Shown in pieces: positions 51,380 through 59,915 of a stretch of 64,000 nt of DNA (positions are counted from its first letter, which is position 1; every line of letters starts with the position of its first letter). This DNA comes from DASXRA01 sp036502575. Its GTDB lineage: Bacteria > Actinomycetota > Actinomycetes > Mycobacteriales > Jatrophihabitantaceae. The position numbers and the translations under genes are program-made. The stretch spans positions 42,035-106,034 of the forward strand of contig DASXYL010000060.1 of the NCBI GenBank assembly GCA_036502575.1. Direction: 5' to 3'. Under the pieces are notes generated by a model, which saw nothing but the letters and a program-made list of their open reading frames with translations, did no database searches and was not told the DNA's origin.

Positions 51380-52450
51380 GTGGTCAACATTCGTGGTGAA
51401 GAAGTGCTGCTGCCGACCACCATCGTGGGGTCCTACCCGCGAGCCCAATTTCTACAGGGCAAGGTGTTCCCGCTCAGCGGGGTCGACTCGCCCGAGTTCC
51501 CCAGCTTCCGGGACCGCACGCTGTACCGGAACGCGGTCGCCCTGGCGATCAAGGACATGACCGATGCCGGGCTGGACGTCGTGACCGACGGGTCCCAGCA
51601 CTACGAGAGCGACAGCGACTACGAGCAGGGCGAGATCTTTCACTTCTACCTCGACCGGCTCGAGGGCTTCACCCCCTACGGCGACAACATCAGCGCCGGG
51701 CATTTCAACAACATCCCGGTCTATAAGCCCACGGTCGTTGGGCCGATCGGGTGGCGCCGCCCAATCTTCAAGCCGATCGTCGAAGCTGTCACTGAGCAGA
51801 CCGACAAGCCGGTGAAGGTCCAGGCCGCAGTCGGCCCGGCCACCATGTCCGCCCTTATCACCGACCAGCACTACGGCGACATCGGTTCGCTCTCCAAAGA
51901 CCTTGCCCGCGCGTTGAACACCGAGTTGCGGGACATGGTCAGCCGGGGCGTCGACATCATCCAGTTCGCCGAAGTGCTGACATTCTTCGACCCTGCCGAC
52001 TGGGTCGTCGAGGCTATAAACATCGCCCTGGATGGCATCGACGCCTACAAGGTCATCCACATCTGCTACGGCCAGCAGGAGGGTCAGCCAGGCGTCACCG
52101 AGCTCCGCGGCTCGAAGTTGTTCCCGTGGCTCTGGGACCTCAACTGTGACCAGATCCAGTACGAGATGAGCAGCCACGGCTTTCACCAGAGCGACATCGA
52201 CGCCATCGCCACCATCCCGTCCGACAAAGACTTCGGCGTCGGCGTCGTCAACGGCAAGAGCCTCGTGGCCGAGAGCCCTGAGCAGGTCGCCGCGGGCATC
52301 CGCCGCGTCCTCGATGTCATCCCGCCCGAGCGAGTGATGGTGTACACCGACTGCACGCTCACCGGCATCAAGCACATCGTCGCGAAGCGCAAGATCGAAT
52401 CGATCGTCGCCGGAACGGAAATCGTTCGGGCCGAACTGCGGGGAACCTGA
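51380..52450 (+). CDS. xecA: Epoxyalkane:coenzyme M transferase (2-hydroxyalkyl-CoM lyase), MetE-like
   Basis: 356 aa, MetE C-terminal-domain family. TTIVGSYPRAQFL at the N-terminus and the zinc triad His227-X-Cys229...Cys325 (HICYG and TDCTLTG), the H-x-C-xn-C site used to activate thiols. In EaCoMT the zinc-bound thiolate of CoM opens the epoxide ring. The short length (no N-terminal MetE domain), the CoM operon nearby and the divergent KPCC-like gene favour EaCoMT over methionine synthesis. GTG start with GGGAG upstream; next gene begins directly after the stop. Confidence 0.83.
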   Translation: MVNIRGEEVLLPTTIVGSYPRAQFLQGKVFPLSGVDSPEFPSFRDRTLYRNAVALAIKDMTDAGLDVVTDGSQHYESDSDYEQGEIFHFYLDRLEGFTPYGDNISAGHFNNIPVYKPTVVGPIGWRRPIFKPIVEAVTEQTDKPVKVQAAVGPATMSALITDQHYGDIGSLSKDLARALNTELRDMVSRGVDIIQFAEVLTFFDPADWVVEAINIALDGIDAYKVIHICYGQQEGQPGVTELRGSKLFPWLWDLNCDQIQYEMSSHGFHQSDIDAIATIPSDKDFGVGVVNGKSLVAESPEQVAAGIRRVLDVIPPERVMVYTDCTLTGIKHIVAKRKIESIVAGTEIVRAELRGT

Positions 52451-52954
52451 ATGCTGCCCTTCCTCGCCCAGAGCCAGATCGTCCAGATCGGCATCGTCGT
52501 CCCCGACCTGCGCCAGGGCCTGGCAGTGTGGAGCACCGCCCTCGGCCTCGGTCCTTGGATCGGTTACCACTTCTCGCCCGACACCGTCCAGGACTTCACC
52601 TACCGGGGACAGCCGGCCGATTACAGCATCGATATCGCGATGACCGGGTCCGGCCCGCAGGTAGAACTGATCGAGGTGCACGGCGAGCACTCGCTGTACC
52701 ACGAGTGGACCGACCTGCACGGGTACGGCATCCAACACCTGGGGATCCGGGTGCAGGACATGGCGCCGGTCAAGGAGGAAATGCAGGCCGCGGGGTACGA
52801 AATTCTCCAGGCCGGGCACGGCTATGGAGCGGCCGGCGACGGCGCGTTCGTATACTTCGACACCCTGAAGGAATTCGGGACGATCTTCGAGCTGATCCAG
52901 GTCCCCGAGCAGCGGCGCGAGCCCGATTTCGTGTGGCCGCCCGCCGCGAGCTGA
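52451..52954 (+). CDS. VOC (glyoxalase/epimerase-like) protein
   Basis: 167 aa, two beta-alpha-beta-beta-beta modules: IVQIGIVVPDLRQGLAVWSTALGLGPW, QVELIEVHG, IQHLGIRVQDM and GTIFELIQV. The first metal-ligand His of many VOC enzymes is Gln here; Glu ligands in ELIEV and ELIQV and His in QHLG remain. Methylmalonyl-CoA-epimerase-like in outline. ATG directly abuts the EaCoMT stop, so it belongs to the epoxide operon; it may act as epimerase or lyase on a pathway product. Confidence 0.82.
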   Translation: MLPFLAQSQIVQIGIVVPDLRQGLAVWSTALGLGPWIGYHFSPDTVQDFTYRGQPADYSIDIAMTGSGPQVELIEVHGEHSLYHEWTDLHGYGIQHLGIRVQDMAPVKEEMQAAGYEILQAGHGYGAAGDGAFVYFDTLKEFGTIFELIQVPEQRREPDFVWPPAAS

Positions 52955-52959
52955 AACGG

Positions 52960-54189
52960 GTGAGCCAACTCAAGGTCGAGGTCGACCCGACCACGCTCGG
53001 TCTCGACACGAAGCGGCTGCGTCGCCTCGACGACTTCCTGCACGCGACGATGGCGGCCGGCCGCATTCCCGGCTGGGTGCTGGCGCTGAGCCGGCGCGGG
53101 CGCCTGGCGCACACCAGCTCAGGTGGGTGGGCCGACGTGGAGGCCGGCCGTCCCGTCAAGGCCGACACACTGTTCCGCATCTACTCCATGACGAAGCCGG
53201 TCACCGCAGTGGCCGCGATGATCCTCTATGAGCGCGGCGCGTTCGAGCTGTCCGATCCGGTCGCCCGCTTCATCCCGTCCTTCGGCGAGATGCGCGTGTT
53301 CCTCGGAGGGTCGGACGTTCGCTCGGTGACCGAACCGGCGACCCGGCCGATCACGCTGTGGCACCTGCTCACTCACACGGCCGGTCTCACCTACGGCTTC
53401 CACCGCGCTCATCCGGTCGACGCGCTGTACCGGCAAGCAGGTCACGACATCGAGGCGCCCGGGGGCACGCTGGCGGAGTCGTGCGAGACGTGGGCGGGTC
53501 TACCGCTCCTGTTCCAGCCGGGAACCGAATGGAACTACTCGGTGGCGACCGACGTGGTGGGCCGGATGGTGGAGGTCGTCTCGGGCCAGAGCCTCGGGGA
53601 GTTCTGTCACGAACACATCTTCGAGCCCCTGGGCATGGTCGACACAGCGTTTACGGTGGCTGGCGCCGACACTGCGCGGCTGGCCCGGCTCTACCTGGCG
53701 ACCCCGTCCGGTGGTCTGGAGCCGGGCGACGCGCAGCGCGCGACGGTGTTACAGCCCGACCGCGCTCACTACGGCGGCGGCGGACTGGTCAGTTCCGCAC
53801 CGGACTACCTGCGCTTCGCGACCATGTTGTTGCAACGCGGGGCCCTCGAGGACACGCGGATATTGGGGCCGCGCACCGTCGACCTCATGACCTGCAACCA
53901 CCTGCCCGGCGGCGTCGATCTGCAGGCGTTCGGCCGGCCGATGAATGCTGGCTCGCCGTTGGTCGGGGTCGGCCAGGGGCTCGGCGTGTCCGTGGTGCTG
54001 GACCCGATCCGGGCGGCGTACGCGAGTTCGGCCGGGGAGGTCAGTTGGGGCGGCGCGGCGAGCACGGTGTTCTGGGTCGACTCGGCCCTGGAACTGGTCG
54101 TGGTCTTCATGACGCAGGTGTTGCCGGCCGCCGCGCTGCCGATCCGCAACATGCTGCACCAGTTGGTCCACCAAGCCGTCCTGGACTGA
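52960..54189 (+). CDS. Serine beta-lactamase-like esterase (family VIII/class C fold)
   Basis: 409 aa. Catalytic SMTK at residues 76-79, Tyr in WNYSVATDVVG as the YxN-like general base, and a GGAGxW-like region replaced by SWGGAASTVFWVD. No signal peptide, so it is cytoplasmic and more likely an esterase or amidase than an antibiotic-resistance enzyme. GTG 52960 lies 5 nt after the VOC stop with GAAACGGG upstream; it completes the three-gene EaCoMT operon. Confidence 0.85.
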   Translation: MSQLKVEVDPTTLGLDTKRLRRLDDFLHATMAAGRIPGWVLALSRRGRLAHTSSGGWADVEAGRPVKADTLFRIYSMTKPVTAVAAMILYERGAFELSDPVARFIPSFGEMRVFLGGSDVRSVTEPATRPITLWHLLTHTAGLTYGFHRAHPVDALYRQAGHDIEAPGGTLAESCETWAGLPLLFQPGTEWNYSVATDVVGRMVEVVSGQSLGEFCHEHIFEPLGMVDTAFTVAGADTARLARLYLATPSGGLEPGDAQRATVLQPDRAHYGGGGLVSSAPDYLRFATMLLQRGALEDTRILGPRTVDLMTCNHLPGGVDLQAFGRPMNAGSPLVGVGQGLGVSVVLDPIRAAYASSAGEVSWGGAASTVFWVDSALELVVVFMTQVLPAAALPIRNMLHQLVHQAVLD

Positions 54190-54197
54190 CCCGCTGC

Positions 54198-54824
54198 TCA
54201 GGCGTCGATCACGATCACGACGAGGGTGCGCGGGCCGTGGACGCCCTCGACCCGGTTGAGCTCGATGTCGCTGGTTGCGCTCGGCCCGCTGATCCAGGTC
54301 TGCGGACGCGACGGGTCCACGGCGGCCACGGCATCGGGCACCGCAGCGATGATCCGGTCGGCGGCAACCACCGCCACGTGAAGGTCGGGCACCAGAGTGA
54401 GCGACCGCTGACCTTGGCCAGGGCGCTGGTCGAGGACGAGGGTGCCGGTCTGCGCGATCGCGACGGTGACGGACGTGAGCGCGCCGTCGGCGGCATCCAG
54501 GTCGGGCGTAGCGAGCCTGCCCGCCTCGGGCACGGGTTCGGGCACCGCGTCCGCCCACCCGGAGGGCAGGCCGATCGGGGTCACGATCCGCCGCGCGCCG
54601 TGCGCCTCCAGCACTTCGGCGATGGCCAGCGGCACCTGCTGAGCAGAGCATCGACGGACGATGGCGCCGTAGTCCTGCAGCCGCTCGACGAGCAGGTCGC
54701 TCGCCCCGGTCACCGGAAGTGTGCCGGGTCCGTGGTAGTCGCGGGGGATCGTCACGTCGGCCGGCTCCGCGGCCTGTGCGGCTCGGATGCGCGTCAGGAT
54801 CTCGGCGCGGGCGGTCGCGGTCAT
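54198..54824 (-). CDS. lutC: LUD-domain protein LutC
   Basis: 208 aa, single LUD domain (VTVAIAQTGTLVLDQRPGQGQRSLTLVPDLHVAVV; ISGPSATSDIELNRVEGVHGPRTL). LutABC together oxidise L-lactate to pyruvate through iron-sulfur centres. ATG 54824 overlaps the lutB stop by 4 bp; the longer in-frame extension runs inside lutB and is rejected. Confidence 0.9.
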   Translation of the reverse strand: MTATARAEILTRIRAAQAAEPADVTIPRDYHGPGTLPVTGASDLLVERLQDYGAIVRRCSAQQVPLAIAEVLEAHGARRIVTPIGLPSGWADAVPEPVPEAGRLATPDLDAADGALTSVTVAIAQTGTLVLDQRPGQGQRSLTLVPDLHVAVVAADRIIAAVPDAVAAVDPSRPQTWISGPSATSDIELNRVEGVHGPRTLVVIVIDA

Positions 54825-56266
54825 CGGTCGCGCCACCGGTCGCGGAAGCTCTGCTTGGGTGGTCGCGGTGCATCGCGCGATGTCGTCCAGGCCGTCATCG
54901 GCGGAGGGAGCCGGGTGATGCGTCCCTTGCGGCGTCCGAGCACCCGACCGAGGCGGGCTGCGCGCAGGGCCAGCGTCCAGCGCCGCCGCCCCCGCATCGT
55001 CCAGGCCAGACCTGTCATGACGGCGGCCTCCGAGGTTGGGACGTGATGCGTGCGCGCCTTGTCGGCGACGACCCGAGCGCGCAGATGGACAAGCATCGAG
55101 GGGATGTCGATCGCCACCGGGCAGGCGTCGTAGCACGCGCCGCAGAGCGTCGACGCGAACGGCAGCGTGGGGTTGGTGGTCACGCCAGTGAGCTGGGGTG
55201 AGAGAACAGCTCCGATCGGTCCGGGATAGACCGAACCGTAGGCGTGCCCGCCCGTGCGCTCGTACACCGGACATACGTTCAGACAGGCCGAGCATCGGAT
55301 GCAGCGCAACGCCGCTCGGCCATGCGGATCGGCAAGCGTGGCCGTGCGGCCGTTGTCCAGTAGGACCAGGTGAAAGTCCTGGCCGTCGACGGCGCCCGTC
55401 CACATCGACGTGTACGGGTTCATCCGCTCCGCGGTGGACGACCGGGGCAGCAACTGGAGGAATACCTCCAGGTCGCGCCAGGTCGGCACCAACTTCTCGA
55501 TGCCCATGACGGTGATAAGGGTCTTCGGCAGCGTCAGGCACATCCGCCCGTTGCCCTCAGACTCCACCACTGTCAGGGTTCCGGTTTCCGCGACTGCGAA
55601 GTTCGCTCCCGATATCGCGACCTGCGCGCTCAAGAACTTGCGGCGCAGATGGCGCCGCGCGGCTTCGGCGAGCGCGGCCGGGTCGTCGCTGAGCTCGGGG
55701 TCGACATTGCTCATCTCACGCAGGAAGATCTCGCGGATCTCGGCGCGGTTGCGATGGATCGCGGGCACCAGGATGTGGCTCGGTGTGTCGTTGCCCAGCT
55801 GCACGATCAACTCGGCCAGGTCGGTTTCGTAGGCGGCGATGCCAGCAGCGGCCAGCGCCTCGTTGAGGCCGATCTCTTGCGTCGCCATCGACTTGACCTT
55901 GACGACCTCGGTCGCGCCCGCCGCCCGGACGAGGTCGGTGACGATCGCGTTGGCTTCATCGGCGTCGCGGGCCCAATGGACCACACCGCCACGTGCGGTG
56001 ACCCGGGTTTCGAGCTGAAGGAGGTAGTCGTCGAGATGAGCCAGCACCTCGTCCTTGATCGCCGCTCCGGCCGCGCGCAGCTGCTGCCAGTCGTCGAGGT
56101 CGCTGACCGCGGCGTCGCGTTTGGTGCGGATCGTGCGCGTCGCGTGGGCGAGGTTGCGTCGCAGCTGTCCGTCGGCCAGCGCCCGCTCGGCCGCCACCGG
56201 GAAGGGCAACGCGCTCCGTAGTTGGCCGACCCCAGGCGGCGCGGTGGGGATCTCGGCGGGCCTCAT
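54821..56266 (-). CDS. lutB: LutB/LldF iron-sulfur lactate utilization protein
   Basis: 481 aa. N-terminal LUD domain (VVKVKSMATQEIGLNEAL; AISGANFAVAETGTLTVVESEGNGRM) followed by two 4Fe-4S motifs, CIRCSACLNVCPVY and CGACYDACPVAID, then a basic C-terminal tail. Electron-transfer subunit of the lactate-oxidising complex. ATG 56266 overlaps the lutA stop by 4 bp. Confidence 0.93.
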   Translation of the reverse strand: MRPAEIPTAPPGVGQLRSALPFPVAAERALADGQLRRNLAHATRTIRTKRDAAVSDLDDWQQLRAAGAAIKDEVLAHLDDYLLQLETRVTARGGVVHWARDADEANAIVTDLVRAAGATEVVKVKSMATQEIGLNEALAAAGIAAYETDLAELIVQLGNDTPSHILVPAIHRNRAEIREIFLREMSNVDPELSDDPAALAEAARRHLRRKFLSAQVAISGANFAVAETGTLTVVESEGNGRMCLTLPKTLITVMGIEKLVPTWRDLEVFLQLLPRSSTAERMNPYTSMWTGAVDGQDFHLVLLDNGRTATLADPHGRAALRCIRCSACLNVCPVYERTGGHAYGSVYPGPIGAVLSPQLTGVTTNPTLPFASTLCGACYDACPVAIDIPSMLVHLRARVVADKARTHHVPTSEAAVMTGLAWTMRGRRRWTLALRAARLGRVLGRRKGRITRLPPPMTAWTTSRDAPRPPKQSFRDRWRDR

Positions 56267-56991
56267 CGAGTGCTCGCCAGGATCTCGGCGAGGTGCTTTG
56301 TCCCGATGCCGGTGTCGAGGCGCGACAGCCCGCCGCCGATGTGGAGCAAGCAGGACGAGTCACCGGCCGCGCAGACGCTCGCCCCGGTCGCCTCAACCGT
56401 CGCCACCTTGTCAGCGAGCATCGCCGTGGACACCGCCGAGTTCTTGATGGCGAAGGTGCCGCCGAACCCGCAGCACTGGTCGGCGTCTGGCAAGTCGACC
56501 AGGTCGATGCCCTGGACGCTGCGCAACAGCTTCAACGGTCGATCACCGACTCGCAGCAGTCGCAGGGAGTGACACGTCGGGTGATAGGTGACCTGATGCG
56601 GAAAGTAGGCACCGACATCGGTCACGCCGAGCACGTCGACGAGGTACTCCGAGAGTTCATAGGTCCTGGCCGCCACGGCCTCGGCCTGGGCGGCGAGGGA
56701 GTAGTCGCCGGCCTGCCAAGCGAGATCGGCGTGCTGGTGGCGCACGGCACCCGCGCACGAGCCCGAGGCCACCACGATCGCGTCGTAGTCGGCGAAGGTG
56801 GCGGCGTGGCGACGGACCAATGGCAGCGCCAGCTGGGGATAGCAGGTGTTGACGTGCATCTGGCCGCAGCACGACTGCTCGAGCGGCACCTCCACCGTCA
56901 CGCCCAATCGCTCAAGCAATCGGATGGTGGCCTGGCCGACCTCCGGGACCATCCCGTCGGTGAGGCACGTGACGAACAGCGCGATCCGCAT
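56263..56991 (-). CDS. lutA: LutA/GlcF-like CCG-domain subunit
   Basis: 242 aa with two cysteine-rich CCG domains: SCCGQMHVNTCYP and DQCCGFGGTFAIKN, which hold a non-cubane or 4Fe-4S centre. ATG 56991 (RIALFVTCLTDGM) is the family start; the longer frame to 57030 crosses the operator. First gene of lutABC, controlled by the tandem palindromes just upstream. Confidence 0.92.
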   Translation of the reverse strand: MRIALFVTCLTDGMVPEVGQATIRLLERLGVTVEVPLEQSCCGQMHVNTCYPQLALPLVRRHAATFADYDAIVVASGSCAGAVRHQHADLAWQAGDYSLAAQAEAVAARTYELSEYLVDVLGVTDVGAYFPHQVTYHPTCHSLRLLRVGDRPLKLLRSVQGIDLVDLPDADQCCGFGGTFAIKNSAVSTAMLADKVATVEATGASVCAAGDSSCLLHIGGGLSRLDTGIGTKHLAEILASTR

Positions 56992-57014
56992 GTGGGCTCC
57001 TGGCAGTTGTGCTG

Positions 57015-57050
57015 TGTGGTCTGACCACATGGTATGTGGTCAGACCACAT
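57015..57050. promoter_or_regulatory. Tandem GntR (LldR/LutR-type) operators of lutABC
   Basis: Two perfect palindromes, TGTGGTCTGACCACA (57015-57029) and ATGTGGTCAGACCACAT (57034-57050), with centres 20 bp apart. Both contain TGGTCNGACCA, the TGGT-N3-ACCA core used by FCD-type GntR regulators of lactate genes. They lie 24 bp upstream of lutA. No matching regulator gene is adjacent. Confidence 0.8.
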
Positions 57051-57136
57051 CGGTGAAGCTCGGCGCAACCCAGAGCCGCGAGCCCGCCGCTAGCCCACGA
57101 GCGCGACCGCACCTATGAGGTCGTCGAGGGTTCGCG

Positions 57137-57433
57137 TTACTTGACGGCGACGATGTCGATGGTGCGGATGTCGGGGTCGGCTGCCAGTAGGTCGGGGGCG
57201 ACCTGGCCGAGTGCGGTGGGGATTTGGCCGCCGAGGTGGGCTTGGCGGGCGTCCTCGGTGTCGAAGGTGTCGAAGATGCCGTAGCTGGTGTCGCTGATCC
57301 TGAACGCGTACCAGGTGACGGTGCCCTGCTCGGCGACTGCCAGGTCGCGGCCGGCCTTCAGGAACGCCGCGAGGTCGTCGCCCTTGCCGGGCTTGGCCTC
57401 GAGCAGGGCGAGGATTCCAAGTTGCACGGTCAT
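57137..57433 (-). CDS. Antibiotic biosynthesis monooxygenase (ABM/YgiN-like) domain protein
   Basis: 98 aa ferredoxin-like dimeric ABM fold: ILALLEAKPGKGDDLAAFLKAGRDLAVAEQGTVTWYAFRISDTSYGIFDTFDTEDARQAHLGG. Likely a cofactor-free quinol monooxygenase or small stress enzyme. GAAAGGAAA precedes ATG 57433; the longer open frame upstream is unrelated. Confidence 0.85.
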   Translation of the reverse strand: MTVQLGILALLEAKPGKGDDLAAFLKAGRDLAVAEQGTVTWYAFRISDTSYGIFDTFDTEDARQAHLGGQIPTALGQVAPDLLAADPDIRTIDIVAVK

Positions 57434-57477
57434 GCGGTTTCCTTTCGTTGGTGGCGATGTGTCGGGCATTACGAGTG

Positions 57478-57752
57478 TTACAGGTGGAGTGTGTCGAGGG
57501 CAGCGAGGATCTGGTCGGGTGCGGTGCGGATGCTGTAGTCGGGGTGCACGTCGATCCAACGCAGGACGTGACCGGCGTCGGCGATGAGGGTGTTGCCGGG
57601 GTCGGAGACGGCGGTGAACGCCAGGTCGTTCGTCTCCTGCATGCTCAGCGATCCGTCCGGCGACTGTGGGCTGACCGCGACCAATGCCACGTCGCGCAGC
57701 CTCAGGCCGGGGGTGGTGATGCCGTCCGGTAGCCCGGTAGCGGCGAGACTGG
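57478..57752 (-). pseudogene. Peroxiredoxin-like remnant
   Basis: The frame reads ALVAVSPQSPDGSLSMQETNDLAFTAVSDPGN, the middle of an AhpC/TSA-type peroxiredoxin, then jumps to a short C-terminus (HVLRWIDVHPDYSIRTAPDQILAALDTL). The N-terminal third with the active-site Cys is missing and the segment between the two blocks is deleted. Upstream codons run to a stop without a good start. A decayed relative of the intact peroxiredoxin at 59916. Confidence 0.5.
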
Positions 57753-58050
57753 CCGATCGTGAGCGTGGTCGTCACAGCCAACTCCTCGAATCCGAAACCG
57801 CCTGCGCGGGCGAAGTGCAACTCACCTGCCAGCATCTACACACTGTTGGTGTCGGCTCCCAGCTCGGTCTTACCTACCGACTGACACTGGGTTGTTCCGT
57901 CTCGGCCGCGTCTCTGCTCTGCCTGTGCTCGGTCCTGCCACGCGCCTGGATCCGCTGCGCGGAGCCGGAGTGGGTGCGTGGCGGGAGGTACACGTCACAT
58001 CCGCGGCGTGGCCGGTAAGACTCCCGCGGTGCGGCGCCGCCAACTGTTTC

Positions 58051-58818
58051 ATGACGAATTCGACGCATACGTTTCAGGGCAGGACCGCGCTGGTGACCGG
58101 TGCCGGCCGCGGTATCGGACGCGCGGTCGCTCTCGATCTGGCCCGGGCCGGCGCCAAGATCGCTCTGGCGGCCCGCACCGTCGACGAGTTGGAGCACACT
58201 GCGACGCTGATCCGCGAGGAAGCCGGAACCGCGCTGGTACTGCCGACCGATGTGGCCGACGCAGCGCAACTCGACGCCGCGATCAGGCGAACGCAAGAGG
58301 AACTTGGCACGGTCGAGATCCTCGTGAACAACGCGGCGGTGGTGTGGCCGATCGCGGCCAGCGCCACCCTGGAGCCCGACGATTGGGCGGCTGCGATCGG
58401 CATCAACGTCACCGCCGCGGCTCGGCTCAGCTTCGCGGTCCTGCCCGGCATGCTCGAGCGCGGATGGGGCAGACTCGTCAACGTCTCCAGTGGTATCGCC
58501 TCCCATCCGGCTGGGATGCTGCGCGCCAACGCCTATGCCACCAGCAAGGCCGCGTTGGAGGCGCACACGATCAACCTCGCCGCCGAACTCGCCGGCACTG
58601 GCGTCACGATCAACGCGTACCGGCCCGGCACCGTCGACACGGCGATGCAGGGCTGGATCCGCGCCCAGGACCCGTACCTGATCGGCGCGGACCTGCATGA
58701 CCGGTTCGTCGGAGCGCACGAGCAGGGTGCCCTGATCAGCCCGGAGCAGTCGTCAAAGTCGCTCCTCAGTCGGCTGTCCGGCGACGCGACCGGCCAGATC
58801 TGGGATGTCAACCCGTGA
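58051..58818 (+). CDS. SDR family oxidoreductase
   Basis: 255 aa. TGAGRGIG at 16-23, NNAA, Ser-Ser in NVSSGIASHPAGM, Tyr and Lys in YATSK. Arg after the second strand (AARTVDE) suggests NADP(H). It has a longer segment near the C-terminus (GWIRAQDPYLIGADLHDRFVGAHEQGAL) than typical. ATG 58051 is the first start in frame with the fold. Stands alone. Confidence 0.87.
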   Translation: MTNSTHTFQGRTALVTGAGRGIGRAVALDLARAGAKIALAARTVDELEHTATLIREEAGTALVLPTDVADAAQLDAAIRRTQEELGTVEILVNNAAVVWPIAASATLEPDDWAAAIGINVTAAARLSFAVLPGMLERGWGRLVNVSSGIASHPAGMLRANAYATSKAALEAHTINLAAELAGTGVTINAYRPGTVDTAMQGWIRAQDPYLIGADLHDRFVGAHEQGALISPEQSSKSLLSRLSGDATGQIWDVNP

Positions 58819-58863
58819 TAAGGGCTTCACGAAGATTTACCGTCATCTGGCCGGGAGCCCTTA
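58819..58863. terminator. Weak stem-loop after the SDR
   Basis: TAAGGGCT (58819-58826) and AGCCCTTA (58856-58863) are an 8-bp inverted repeat with a 29-nt loop, directly after the SDR stop. Confidence 0.35.
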
Positions 58864-58935
58864 CCCGCACGGCAGGGTGTCACGCAGCACGTAAGCAGTT
58901 CGTCCGCGACGGCGACGTGGTAGTCAGCATTGGCG

Positions 58936-59154
58936 TCAGGTCGTGTGGCGGACCGCCGCCAGCAAGCCCTCGAAGTCCTCCGAGCACGGGCCGCACGCGC
59001 GCAGATGGGCTGCGACACCTGGGTAGCGCCCGGCGGCATCCGCGTCTCGCGCGACCAGGTCGACGTAGACGTGCAGCAACTCCACCGCCTCGGCGCAGCC
59101 GACGTCACGCGGGTCGGTACGCAGGAAGCGATCCAGCGCTGACCAACCGTTCAT
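58936..59154 (-). CDS. Zinc-binding anti-sigma factor-like protein
   Basis: 72 aa. Contains HLRACGPC, the HxxxCxxC zinc motif of ZAS anti-sigma domains, without a membrane segment, so it would be a cytosolic redox-sensing anti-sigma factor. ATG 59154 overlaps the sigma factor stop by 4 bp, the usual sigma/anti-sigma order. Confidence 0.8.
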   Translation of the reverse strand: MNGWSALDRFLRTDPRDVGCAEAVELLHVYVDLVARDADAAGRYPGVAAHLRACGPCSEDFEGLLAAVRHTT

Positions 59155-59810
59155 GAGTGCCTCGCCGTGTCGAGAACCAAGTAACCATTAGCGACTAGCG
59201 CCGCTCGCAACTTACGCCGAGCATCGAACAACACCTTGTAGATCGCGTTACGGGTTGAGCCCAGTTCCACCACGAGCGCGTCGAGCGGCACCCCGTTGAG
59301 GACGATCGCCACGAAGATCTGCCGTTGCTTGGCGGTGAGCTCGTCGTCGACCGCGCGGCGCAGTGCCGTGAGGATCTCCCGCGACTCGGCCTGGTCTGCC
59401 GGGTCGAACCCGAACCGGTCTGGCAGCCGATCCCAGTCCTCGGCCTCGAACGGCACGGCGGAATTGCGCCAGAAATGCCGGCCGATCTTGGACGACACCT
59501 CAAGGATCGCGAACTTGTAGGCCCACGTGGTGAATCGGCTCTCACCGCGGAACCGTGCGAGCTTTGCGGTGATCGCCAGCAGCGCGTCCGCTGCGGCCTG
59601 GTGCGCCAGGTCGTCCAGCTCGGGCCCGGAGATCCGCACCCGGGGGCCACGCCGGCGTGCTTCGCGCCGGGCGATCCGCAGGAGCAGGGCGTGCAACCGA
59701 GCGAGGGCCGCCTCCCGCTCGGCGCCGGTGCTCCTGAGGTCCCGCAGCCACTCGGCCGACTCCGGATCCGTCGCCGATGCCGCGCTCGCGGTCGCATCTG
59801 TCGGCACCAT
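59151..59810 (-). CDS. ECF-type RNA polymerase sigma factor
   Basis: 219 aa. Sigma-2 region FRGESRFTTWAYKFAILEVSSKIGRHFW and sigma-4 region ELTAKQRQIFVAIVLNGVPLDALVVELGSTRNAIYKVLFDARRKLR. Paired with the HxxxCxxC protein and adjacent to a divergent peroxiredoxin gene, so an oxidative-stress regulon is a fair guess. ATG 59810 is used; further upstream codons look non-coding. Confidence 0.9.
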   Translation of the reverse strand: MVPTDATASAASATDPESAEWLRDLRSTGAEREAALARLHALLLRIARREARRRGPRVRISGPELDDLAHQAAADALLAITAKLARFRGESRFTTWAYKFAILEVSSKIGRHFWRNSAVPFEAEDWDRLPDRFGFDPADQAESREILTALRRAVDDELTAKQRQIFVAIVLNGVPLDALVVELGSTRNAIYKVLFDARRKLRAALVANGYLVLDTARHS

Positions 59811-59915
59811 GCCGTCGATATTACGAACTGACGGCCAAGGTAAGGACGGCGCCCGTGGCGGCACTAACCCCTATGAGCCGGCACCGTCCGGACATCACAG
59901 ACCGAGAGGATTCTT

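Noticed and set aside
51380..52450. Cobalamin-independent methionine synthase
   Set aside because: Only the C-terminal MetE-like zinc domain is present and the neighbours are CoM/epoxide genes; methionine context is absent.
51452..52819. 455-codon minus-strand frame opposite EaCoMT
   Set aside because: It is Asp/Val/Leu-rich antisense sequence without domain structure; the plus-strand product has the zinc triad.
52960..54189. Beta-lactam resistance gene
   Set aside because: There is no signal peptide and the operon is catabolic; esterase is likelier.
57434..57835. N-terminal extension of the ABM protein
   Set aside because: The extension is Arg/His/Pro-rich shadow sequence of the peroxiredoxin remnant; the fold and ribosome site begin at 57433.
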